Below are positions 6,520 through 15,236 of a stretch of DNA of 23,249 bases, in pieces. The notes under the pieces were generated by a model. The model had not been told where the DNA came from and did not search any database. It saw only the letters and a program-made list of their open reading frames with translations. A program made the position numbers and the translations under genes. The stretch is from Bacillota bacterium (GTDB taxonomy: Bacteria; Bacillota_E; RBS10-35; JAJYVN01): the NCBI GenBank assembly GCA_021846605.1, contig JAJZWQ010000031.1, positions 1 to 23,249 on the forward strand, given 5' to 3'. How positions within the stretch are numbered: the first letter of the stretch is position 1; every line of letters starts with the position of its first letter.

Positions 6520-7462
6520 CTACCGCCAACCGCCGCCCATCCTGCCGATGCCCATCCCGCGCCGAACAGCCCGCCGAGAAGGTCCCCGACGAGGTTCCCC
6601 ACCACATGGCGGCGAGCAGGGTGCCGAAGCCCATGCCGCCACCCATCCCGCCGCCCATGCCGCGGCTCGTCCGGGCCCCGCGGTCCTCGTAGTCGCGATC
6701 ACGGGAGACCGGGTGGATCCCCGGGTTCCAGTCCCGGTCCGTACCGGATGCCTCATCCGGCTCTTCGGAACCCTCCGTGTCGGGGGCGCCTGTGGCGATC
6801 CCGACACGGAGGGTTCCTGCGCCGCGGGCAGATATCGTAGTAGAAGCGCTCTGCCTGCTCGTGCACGTCCTGGGAGACATGCTGGCTGGACCGCAGGGCG
6901 CCCAACACCTGATCCGCCACCCCGTGTGGGCGGCGGTCAGCCGCAGTACCGCCCCGCGCAGCCCCGGCTCCTCGCTGCGGGTCCCCACGACCTCTGCCGT
7001 TTTCCGGGCGGTGCGCTGCATGGCCAGCAGGTGCTCGATCGGACAGTTCTGCTTGGGTTCGTAGCGGGGGCCAGGCAGGATCGGCAGGGCGGCCGTCGCG
7101 CTGCCCGGATAGGCCATCTCCTGGCGTACCGCCGTCACCAGTTCGGGGACCCGGAGATAGAAGGACTGGGCCTGGACGAAGGTCACGCGCGGCAGGTGCC
7201 GCGGGTGATCCCGATCGGCGAACGCATCGAGTACGAAGGAATCCGCGAAGGTTGACCAGGGCGTCGACGCCGGCGAAGTAGCAACGGGCGCGGCCAAGGT
7301 CGCCCTTGCCGGCCGCCTCCGCCGCCCTGATCTCCTCCTCTAGGTCGAAGACTGCGGCGCCGATGCGCCGCAGTTCGGCCAGTTTCTCCACCAGCGGATC
7401 TGCGGCGTGTGCGTACCGCAGGCCCGGGCCAGTTCCTCGTGTAGTGCTTCCCGCAGGCGCAC
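6520..7462 (-). pseudogene. Frameshifted gene of unknown function with Gly/Met-rich tail
   Basis: Coding-like sequence runs along the minus strand but changes frame at least five times. From the likely GTG start at 7462 (GGGGG site near 7474): LREALHEELARA; shift near 7415; AADPLVEKLAELRRIGAAVF and GRARCYFAGVDALVN; shift near 7250; FADSFVLDAFADRDHPRHLP and CPIEHLLAMQRTARKTAEVV; shift near 6930; VADQVLGALRSSQHVSQDVH; further shifts; RGMGGGMGGGMGFG, NLVGDLLGGLFG and finally GMGIGRMGGGWR before a stop at 6520. The N-terminal two thirds look like a helical bundle. I do not recognise the family. Either the gene is decaying or this stretch has sequencing errors; neighbouring genes are intact, which favours decay. 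An 18-bp inverted repeat sits inside it. The opposite strand has only shadow frames. Confidence 0.55.
6767..6817. repeat. Perfect 18-bp inverted repeat with 15-base loop
   Basis: GGAACCCTCCGTGTCGGG (6767-6784) is repeated exactly as its reverse complement at 6800-6817. A second, smaller hairpin CCGGATG / CATCCGG lies at 6744-6760. Both fall inside the frameshifted minus-strand gene, at a place where its coding pattern is lost. No T-run follows on either strand. Confidence 0.85.
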
Positions 7463-7550
7463 GGGGCAAACGTCCCCCTTTTTGCGCCTGTGCGCCCGTA
7501 CTGTACTGCTTCCGGGCTGGGCGCAGGGGAAGCGTCCACGGTGGGCCCCG

Positions 7551-9314
7551 TCAGGCCGTGTCGTCCTCGCGCCGCGCGACCAGGGTGATGCTGGGGAAGG
7601 CCATGGTGCGCTCGGACGGGGAGGTGTGCGCGAAGAGTTCCGGCAGGCACTCCTCGAAGGCCGCGCGCCCGGTGGCCTTCTCTTCGGCGGGCAGGCCCTC
7701 GGAGAGCAACCCGGCGAAGTCGACCTGCCGCAGGGACACGGCCGAGATCTCGAGGGTCGGAAACTCCATGGCCTCACGCCCGAAGCTCCGGCGCTCCACG
7801 ACCAGCCCGGCCGCGCGCAGCAACCGATCCATCTCCGTTTCCCGCGGAAAAACGTGGCGGAAGGGGAGCCCGTGGGCGGCCAGTGCCCTCCGGACCTGGG
7901 CCAGCGCCTCCAGCCAGCAACGGGGCCACTCGAACTCCAGGCCCGTGGACAGGGCCACGCGTCCGTTGGGGCGCGTCACCCGGGCCATCTCGCGCAGGGC
8001 GAGTTCCGGGCGGGTGAAGTGCAGGAAGGCCGCACCGAGCACGAGGTCCGCCCCGCCCGACAGCAAGGGGAGGCTCTCGGCCGGCGCCGGCACAAAGCGT
8101 AGCCAGTCCAGACCCGCGGCCCGCGCACGGTCGGCCGCGCGCTGCAACTGGCCCTCGGAGGGATCGGTGACCAGGAGTTGGCCCCGCGGGCCGATGGCCT
8201 CGGCCAGTCCGCCGTCGATGGTGATCCGCCCCGTGCCGGCCCCGACCTCGACCGCGGCACTCCCCGCCTCTGGGGCGACGAAGGCCACAAACTCGCGCGC
8301 CTGGTGCGCCGCCCGGGTGTATTGGGTGCGGAAGTGTTCCTCGAACTCGGGACCGAACTCCACAGCCAGGGAGCGGCTCGACGGGGAGACCTGCGTGGAG
8401 GTGGTGCGCAGACGCGCCCGTCCCGTGCGCGTCAGGAGCAGTTGTCCGCCGCCCTGGCTGCGCAGGAGGCCCCCCTTTCCCTCCTGCAGCGCGTCGGCCG
8501 CCTCGCGCACGGCGTCCAGCAGGGTGCCGGGGGTGTACGACGCGCTCCCGTGGCTGAGCCGGGGCAGGAGGGGGAGGAGGGCGGCAGGCGCGCGGCCGAC
8601 CACGGCGTCGGCCGCGGCCTGCCCCAGGCGCCCGGCGGCGTCCTCGGAGAGTCCTGGGAGCACGACCAGGAATTCGTCCCCGCCCCAGCGCAGGCAGAGG
8701 GAGTCACGGGGCGCCTGCTCAAGGAGCACGCTGCCCACCAGTGCCAGGACGCGGTCGCCCGTGGGCGCTCCGTAGAGCTGGTTGACCTCGTCGAGATCAT
8801 CCAGGTCGAGGAAGAGCACGGCCCCGCTCCCGCCGTTCCAGTGGCCGAACTCCCGCTGCCAGCGGTAGCGGTTGGCCAGACCCGAGCGCGGATCGCGCAG
8901 CATCCATGCCGGGGGTTCGCGCTGCGGTTCGCCCCCCTCCTCGCCGACGATCGCGATCACCGTGAATGCACGGCCCTCCGACGCGAGGATGCTTCCCACG
9001 ATCTGCGCGGCGTGGGTGACGCCGTCCCGCGTGGCGACTTGGCACGGCACTCGCTGCCGCAGCAGGATGGGAAGGGCCGTCGCCGTGAGCCATTCGGTCA
9101 GGTCGGAATGGTCGCGGGGAAGGATCCCGAGCACATCGGTGGCGCGGCGGCCCGCCACCTCGTCCAGGGTGAGGCCCCAGAAGGCCTGGCCGTATGGGTT
9201 GAGCGAGACCACATGCCCGGTATGGTCCAGGATGGCCAACGGAATCGACACTGCGGCATACAGCGCCTGTTCCAAGCGGTTCCTTTCGATCGTCCCCTCA
9301 TCCCCGGCCGGCAT
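7551..9314 (-). CDS. PAS - GGDEF (diguanylate cyclase-like) - SAM methyltransferase fusion protein
   Basis: 587 residues from ATG 9314, chosen because GGAGG (9323-9327) lies 8 bases upstream; a longer frame from GTG 9392 lacks a good site. Residues about 12-125 form a PAS sensor (AILDHTGHVVSLNPYGQAFWGLTLDEVAG). A GGDEF domain covers about 141-300: it opens with DPRSGLANR, has metal Asp170 in FLDLDD, base-contact Asn178, and an intact RWGGDEF (211-215). The allosteric RxxD I-site is absent: its positions read PRDS. Residues about 340-560 are a class I methyltransferase with motif I VEVGAGTGRI, the acidic VTDPS loop, ADLVLGAAFLHF and an RPNGRVALST strand. There is no membrane segment, so the protein is cytoplasmic. 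It might make c-di-GMP, methylate a small molecule, or use the GGDEF domain as a GTP sensor. Frame and codon use are continuous, so the fusion looks real. Confidence 0.88.
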   Translation of the reverse strand: MPAGDEGTIERNRLEQALYAAVSIPLAILDHTGHVVSLNPYGQAFWGLTLDEVAGRRATDVLGILPRDHSDLTEWLTATALPILLRQRVPCQVATRDGVTHAAQIVGSILASEGRAFTVIAIVGEEGGEPQREPPAWMLRDPRSGLANRYRWQREFGHWNGGSGAVLFLDLDDLDEVNQLYGAPTGDRVLALVGSVLLEQAPRDSLCLRWGGDEFLVVLPGLSEDAAGRLGQAAADAVVGRAPAALLPLLPRLSHGSASYTPGTLLDAVREAADALQEGKGGLLRSQGGGQLLLTRTGRARLRTTSTQVSPSSRSLAVEFGPEFEEHFRTQYTRAAHQAREFVAFVAPEAGSAAVEVGAGTGRITIDGGLAEAIGPRGQLLVTDPSEGQLQRAADRARAAGLDWLRFVPAPAESLPLLSGGADLVLGAAFLHFTRPELALREMARVTRPNGRVALSTGLEFEWPRCWLEALAQVRRALAAHGLPFRHVFPRETEMDRLLRAAGLVVERRSFGREAMEFPTLEISAVSLRQVDFAGLLSEGLPAEEKATGRAAFEECLPELFAHTSPSERTMAFPSITLVARREDDTA

Positions 9315-9821
9315 CAGCATCGCCTCCAGGATCGCTGGAGTTCCGCCGCGCGGACAGGCGCCACAGCGCGGTACCATGCCCACCGCTTCCACCCATTCTC
9401 ATCACGTGGGAATTCCTCCCCATCCCGGTGCCTCCTGCCGCAGAGTGCAAAGACGTGCGCGCGCGGCCCCGGACGGCCGCTCGCGGCTCCCCACGGGGAG
9501 GAAGCGAGCGCCCCCGGTTGGGGGAAATGTCCCGGATCGTCCGTGTGTGGGTGGCGGCCGGGTGCGGTCCGCTGGTGAAGGATGCGCGCTCCAGGGATGC
9601 GACGGCGCCAGCCCCCGCCCGGATGGCGGGGCCGTGCTGATCAGCGAGTTGTTCGGTCGGAGTGTCGGTCCTCGGTGGGGGGGCTTCGAGCGCCCTTCAC
9701 CGGCGCCGCCCATGGCGCATGCACCCGGAGAGGGCCGGCGGGCGCCGAAACACGCCGCCCGGGTTCGACCATGCCGGACCCCTGTGGTATCCCCAGCAGG
9801 CGGAGCACGTGCCCGCCCGGG
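9315..9821. other. Intergenic region between the fusion gene and the SPFH gene
   Basis: About 500 bases without a supportable gene. The fusion gene's leader occupies the left end, including a second GGGGAGG at about 9405-9411 (minus strand) that matches no in-frame start. Open frames here are short and of shadow type. No repeat or RNA gene was recognised. Confidence 0.4.
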
Positions 9822-9848
9822 GCCCCCGCTCCTCAGAGGAGCGGGGGC
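9822..9848 (-). terminator. Perfect 12-bp hairpin spanning the SPFH stop codon
   Basis: GCCCCCGCTCCT (9822-9833) pairs exactly with AGGAGCGGGGGC (9837-9848) around a 3-base loop. The stop codon of the SPFH gene (9833-9835) lies in the hairpin tip. There is no T-tract, so it may act as an mRNA 3'-end stabiliser or a factor-dependent terminator. Confidence 0.55.
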
Positions 9849-10771
9849 ATCTCGGGCGGCGGCTCACCTGCCGTTTTCTGCCAGACCTTGCCCAGAGCAC
9901 CGGCCAAGCCGGCCAGGCCGGCCAGGTCGGTGGGGAGCAGGACCGTCTTGTCTGTCGGCCCGATCGTCTGGCGGATCGTCTCCAGCCCCTGGACCACCAG
10001 CAACTGATCGGGCTTGAACCCGACCTCCGCGATCTGGCGCAGGCCCTCGGTCTGGCCCCGGCGCACGGTGACGACCGCCTCGGACTCGCCCTGCGCCTCC
10101 AGGATGCGGGCCTGTCTGGCCGCCTCGGCGGCGAGGATGATGGCCTGCCTTTCGCCCTCGGCTCGCAGGATGGCCGACTGCTTCTCTCCCTCGGCCTGGG
10201 TGATGGCCGCCCGCTTTGTCCGTTCGGCGATCATCTGCTTCTCCATGGCGGCGCGCACATCCGGCGGCGGATCGATGCTGCGCAACTCGATGCGGTTCAC
10301 CTTGACGCCCCACTTGTCCGTGGCGGCGTCGAGGTGCTGCTGCAGGAGCGCGTTGATCCGCTCCCGGGAGGTGAGGGTGGCGTCCAGGGTGGTGTCTCCG
10401 ACCACGTTGCGCAGGGAGGTCATCACCAGGCGCTCCACGCCGACCGAATAGTCGGTGATCTCATAAATGGCGCGCTTGGGGTCGATGACCTGCAGGTAGA
10501 CCACCGTATCGATGGAGACGGTGGCGTTGTCCGCCGTGATGACCGGCATGGGCTTGAGTTCGCGGGGGTTCTCGCGCAGGTCGACGCGGGCGCGCACCAC
10601 GTCGATGAACGGGATCAGCAGGTGGAGGCCGCTGTCCATCGTGGCGTGGTACCTGCCCAGCCGCTGCACGAGCGCCGCCTGGGACTGCACCACGATGAGC
10701 GTGGACCGCCAGAGGAGCAGGAGGACGAGCAGCAAGATCACAACGATGAGGATGACGCTGCCGGTACCCAT
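9833..10771 (-). CDS. SPFH/band-7 domain membrane protein (stomatin/QmcA type)
   Basis: 312-residue membrane-anchored scaffold protein. A single N-terminal hydrophobic segment (residues about 5-21, VILIVVILLLVLLLLW) is followed by the SPFH domain: QAALVQRLGRYHATMDSGLHLLIPFIDVV, VITADNATVSIDTVVYLQV and the TLDATLTSRERIN segment. A long Ala/Glu-rich coiled coil follows (KRAAITQAEGEKQSAILRAE, about 185-240), then a hydrophobic Leu/Ala/Gly-rich tail. These proteins oligomerise in the inner membrane, organise lipid microdomains and often work with proteases or NfeD. The NfeD gene lies 24 bases upstream on the same strand, the classical operon order. Start ATG 10771 has a GGGGGG tract upstream. Confidence 0.93.
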   Translation of the reverse strand: MGTGSVILIVVILLLVLLLLWRSTLIVVQSQAALVQRLGRYHATMDSGLHLLIPFIDVVRARVDLRENPRELKPMPVITADNATVSIDTVVYLQVIDPKRAIYEITDYSVGVERLVMTSLRNVVGDTTLDATLTSRERINALLQQHLDAATDKWGVKVNRIELRSIDPPPDVRAAMEKQMIAERTKRAAITQAEGEKQSAILRAEGERQAIILAAEAARQARILEAQGESEAVVTVRRGQTEGLRQIAEVGFKPDQLLVVQGLETIRQTIGPTDKTVLLPTDLAGLAGLAGALGKVWQKTAGEPPPEMPPLL

Positions 10772-10795
10772 ACGACCGCCCCCCGCGCGGAATGG

Positions 10796-12480
<1,685 letters not shown>

Positions 12481-12485
12481 CCCCG

Positions 12486-12625
12486 TCAGTGCGGGTCGGG
12501 GTCGGCCAGAAAGCCGGTGCGGGCGGCGACGCGTTCCAGCCGCTCCCGCAGGCCGGGCTGCGTTGTCGCGATGCGCGGGGCCTGCGCCGAGCGCGACCAC
12601 ATCGCTGTCAGGTGGCCCAGTGCGT
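12486..12625 (-). pseudogene. Possible C-terminal gene remnant, unidentified
   Basis: A minus-strand frame ending at 12486 reads GHLTAMWSRSAQAPRIATTQ then PGLRERLERVAARTGFLADP before its stop, which looks like a genuine protein end with an amphipathic helix. Upstream (above about 12625) the same frame loses coding character and enters the antisense of the chloride-channel remnant. I do not recognise the family, and the segment may be a shadow. Confidence 0.25.
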
Positions 12626-12785
12626 CGGGGGCGAAGGCGTCTTCACCGGGGCGGCCCTCGGCTCCGTCCTCGGGCAGTGGCTGCCCATCCGTCTCGCCGA
12701 GCGCAGGGTGCTCATCGCCTGTGGGGCCGCGGCGGGCATGACGGGGATCTTTGGTACGCCCGCCGCTGCGGTGCTCCTGCCCTGA
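12612..12785 (+). pseudogene. Remnant of a ClC-type chloride channel/antiporter
   Basis: A plus-strand stretch of about 55 codons reads VGGEGVFTGAALGSVLGQWLP and then RRVLIACGAAAGMTGIFGTPAAAVLLP before a TGA at 12783. This resembles the central ClC block in which a Gly-rich GGxxGVFxPxLxxGAxLG segment is followed by an AGMAAxxAxxxxAPLTAxxx helix. No start or ribosome binding site is associated, and the remaining 350 or more residues of the family are missing on both sides. It is flanked by the minus-strand remnant and the MarR gene, so the segment looks like scraps from rearrangement. Confidence 0.5.
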
Positions 12786-12827
12786 GGTCGGCGCGCCCGC
12801 TGACGGGACCGGGAGGGGGAGGTCCGC

Positions 12828-13235
12828 ATGGAGGGCGAGGGGCTGGCGCCCGAGGTTGACGAGGCCACCTACCGCGCGCACGCCCGCTTCCGGTATATGC
12901 TGCGTCGCTTTCTTCGCTTCAGCGCCGAACAGGCACGCCGGCACGGCATCACCCCCGAGCAGCACCAACTGCTGCTGGCGATCCGCGCCTCGCGCCGCGG
13001 GTGGCTCCTGGTGGGCGAGGTGGCCCGGGTCCTGCTCGTGTCGCCGCACGCCGCGGTGGGGTTGGTGGAGCGCGCGGCCGCGCACGGCCTGGTGCGCAAG
13101 GAGACCGACCCCGAGGACCGCCGCCGCGTCCGGGTGGCCCTGACCGCGTCGGGGGAGGATCTGGTCGCGCGCCTCACGTGGGAACACTGCAGCAGGTTGC
13201 GGGCGCTCTGGCGGCGGATTCCCGCCCCCCGTTGA
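12828..13235 (+). CDS. MarR-family transcription regulator
   Basis: 135-residue dimeric winged-helix repressor. Start ATG 12828 follows a strong GGGAGGGGGAGG (12810-12821). The DNA-binding core is ITPEQHQLLLAIRASRRG, LLVGEVARVLLVSPHAAVGL (recognition region) and the wing DPEDRRRVRVALTASGEDL, with the conserved Asp-Arg-Arg pair. Helices before and after would form the dimer interface; the C-terminal helix seems short, so the protein is a little smaller than the usual 140-160 residues. It lies after the chloride-channel remnant, and MarR proteins often control a linked transporter or enzyme. No intact target gene adjoins it on the same strand, so its regulon is unclear. Family call is firm. Confidence 0.88.
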   Translation: MEGEGLAPEVDEATYRAHARFRYMLRRFLRFSAEQARRHGITPEQHQLLLAIRASRRGWLLVGEVARVLLVSPHAAVGLVERAAAHGLVRKETDPEDRRRVRVALTASGEDLVARLTWEHCSRLRALWRRIPAPR

Positions 13236-13262
13236 GGCGATGCGCTTGAGGCGGATCCGCCG

Positions 13263-13290
13263 TTGACAGATCGGCGTATACCGGTAAAAT
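13263..13290 (+). promoter_or_regulatory. Strong sigma-A promoter upstream of the NYN gene
   Basis: Consensus -35 TTGACA (13263-13268), 16-bp spacer, -10 TAAAAT (13285-13290). Transcription would start near 13297, giving a leader of about 140 bases before the NYN start at 13437. Confidence 0.7.
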
Positions 13291-13296
13291 GCGGAT

Positions 13297-13436
13297 ATCA
13301 GCGGGCATAAACGCGCTGGGAGGCCGACCCTCGTCCACAGGCGCCAGCGCTCTGGGCTGACGGCGAGCGACGAATCGGTGCTTTACTATCTGGGCCCCGG
13401 TACGGGGCCCTCCCTCTCTTGTGCTGGGGGCGGGTC
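13297..13436 (+). promoter_or_regulatory. Structured 5' leader of the NYN gene
   Basis: The leader contains a 7-bp long-range stem (GCGCTGG 13313-13319 with CCAGCGC 13344-13350) and, near its end, a perfect 8-bp hairpin GGGCCCCG / CGGGGCCC (13392-13410) with a 3-base loop. A pyrimidine-rich run TCCCTCTCTT follows. The layout resembles an attenuator: aptamer-like stem, terminator-like hairpin, then ribosome binding site and gene. No known riboswitch class was recognised. Confidence 0.4.
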
Positions 13437-14243
13437 ATGGATCGCTTCGCGATCTTCGTGGACGCCGGATACCTCCTCGCCGCCGGTGGCGCGCTGTGCT
13501 GCGGGACCACCAAGCGCGAATCGCTGGCATGTGACTACCGCCAACTCGTTGCGCACCTCACGCGCTGGGCGGCCGGGCAGTGCGGCCTGCAGTTGCTCCG
13601 CGTGTATTGGTACGACGCCGCGCGAAACGCCCAACCAACCACCGACCATCTCTTGGTGGCCGACCTCCCTGATGTCAAACTCCGTCTGGGACGCCTGTCT
13701 GGCAGCGAACAGAAGGGCGTGGACTCGCTCATCGTGCGCGACTTCATCACCTTGGCGCGCGAACGGGCGATGGTGACGGCCTTCCTGGTCGGCGGCGACG
13801 AGGACCTGCGCGAGGGTGTGGCCTATGCCCAGGACTTCGGCGTCCGCGTCAGCGTGGTCGGTGTGCAGGGCGCCGAGGCCAACCAGGCCCAGACGCTGGT
13901 GCGGGAGGCCGACGAGCACATCGTTCTGCCCCGCGCGTTCTGGGAGCCCTGGTTTCAGCGCCGGGAGCCGCTCTGGATTCCGGAGGGACCGCCCGCGGAG
14001 GCCGAGACGGCCTATGCGGTGGGGCTGGACATCGCGCGGGGCTGGCTGGCGGCGGTCAGTCCGGCCGAGGCGGCATCCGTTGTCGCCAACCGCCCCGTCG
14101 TGCCCCGCAACGTCGACGTGCTGCTGTTGCGTGGGGGCAGCGACCGGTTGAAAAGCGTCGACCTGGACGAACCGACACGACACGAACTGCGCCGCGGTTT
14201 CTGGGACGGCCTGCTGCAGGCCCAGGCACCCGCTGGCGCCTGA
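13437..14243 (+). CDS. NYN-domain protein (PIN-like ribonuclease fold, LabA/DUF88 type)
   Basis: 268 residues. The N-terminal 165 residues are a NYN domain: FVDAGYL with Asp9, RVYWYDA, VDSLIVRDFITLA with Asp96 and Asp102, and FLVGGDEDLREGVAYA with Asp121/Asp123. These acidic residues would bind Mg2+ in the PIN-like active site. The C-terminal 100 residues (from about WEPWFQRREPLW) have no motif I recognise and may be a helical accessory domain. NYN proteins act on RNA or in toxin/defence settings. Start ATG 13437 has GGGGG at 13425-13429. It is expressed alone from a consensus promoter with a long structured leader, which is unusual for this family. RNase activity is inferred from the fold only. 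Confidence 0.85.
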   Translation: MDRFAIFVDAGYLLAAGGALCCGTTKRESLACDYRQLVAHLTRWAAGQCGLQLLRVYWYDAARNAQPTTDHLLVADLPDVKLRLGRLSGSEQKGVDSLIVRDFITLARERAMVTAFLVGGDEDLREGVAYAQDFGVRVSVVGVQGAEANQAQTLVREADEHIVLPRAFWEPWFQRREPLWIPEGPPAEAETAYAVGLDIARGWLAAVSPAEAASVVANRPVVPRNVDVLLLRGGSDRLKSVDLDEPTRHELRRGFWDGLLQAQAPAGA

Positions 14244-15236
14244 GGGCGAAGTCCTCCCGGTATCCCGGGGGGGCCGCCCCGCCGCAAGACGGGGGACGGC
14301 CCCGGCACGCGGCGACCCCGTCCACCCGCGGGATCATCCTGATGGGGCTACGCTGGATTTCGCGAGTGTGTGGTCGGGGAGACCGCGAAGCAGCCGTTCA
14401 TGTTCAAGGTGTCAAGGTGTACTCCCGAGCACTGTGCTGAAGATCGGCAGTATTGGTACCCACGCCAGCCGGCTGCTCAGGCTCCACCACTTCGAGCACC
14501 ACGACGGCCTCGACCTCCAGCACGAACGCCGAGTTCACCGCGAGCGCCTGGTGCCGAAACGTGGCCAACAGCCGGTACCTGTTGCTGCCGGATGTGGAGG
14601 TGCCGCAACTGGCCAGCCACGTGCTGATGCGCCCCTTGACAGGTTCCGGGAGGATGTGCGAACCATAATGGGGGTGCTCCTACGATGCCAACTGCTAGGA
14701 GTCTGCGGCAAAAGGGGTGGGTGCGCACTGCAGATACTATATGCAGTATGTCCGCGCCTCTAAGAAACCTACAGCCGGCTTTTACTCTCGGCCACAGGGG
14801 CCTTTTGCATCGGGCTGCTAGGACGGGTGTGCGGCGGCCTACGCCGTCGTGGACGGCACTGGGTGCCGAGGTACTGTGCATACTCATGTCCAAGGACAAA
14901 CCCCTACCAACCGAGGCAGAGTCCACATCGACCATCTACTTGGGCGACTTCAGCCTGCCGACAGGGCAGGTCCTCACGCATGGCGGGCAAGCACGTCCCG
15001 GCCAAGGGCAAGCGCTTCCCGGCCATCAGGCTTAAGAGGCGTGAGTGGCGTGAAAACAGGCATTTGCGAGCCTGTCCGCAAGGTTGGAGTTGAGTCGGCG
15101 CATCGCCGACCTGTAGGTGCACCAATGATCTGAGTACTCCGACGCCTCAGAAGACATCCGCCATGGACCAGCCGGACCGCAGCGCGGGGCCGCGGAACGC
15201 CCGCAGTGGTCGGCAGGCGCGAGTGGGGGAGTGCGT
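14244..15236. other. Gene-free kilobase with hairpins and possible gene scraps
   Basis: No gene can be supported. A minus-strand frame open from 14679 to the stop at 14404 encodes a plausible protein-like stretch (YRLLATFRHQALAVNSAFVL then EVEAVVVLEVVEPEQPAGVG) without a start codon; it may be a remnant. An ACTGCA / TGCAGT inverted repeat lies at 14728-14748. The right part (15030-15150) has closely packed hairpins: TTGCG / CGCAA (15064-15081), TCGGCG / CGCCGA (15095-15109) and CTGAG / CTCAG (about 15131-15151). They overlap a plus frame ending at 15133 with VRKVGVESAHRRPVGAPMI, which resembles the end of an IS-type protein. AT content is locally higher than in the neighbours, suggesting foreign or degraded DNA. 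Confidence 0.45.

Noticed and set aside
7306..8775. Long plus-strand open frame over the PAS-GGDEF-methyltransferase gene
   Set aside because: Low-complexity Ser/Arg/Ala composition and no motifs; the minus strand carries clear domain motifs over the same bases.
9750..9775. GGTTCGA motif that could suggest a tRNA T-arm
   Set aside because: No acceptor or anticodon stems can be formed around it.
14442..14460. GCAGTATTGG as a second MITE terminus
   Set aside because: Only the TATTG core matches; no partner end and no flanking duplication was found.
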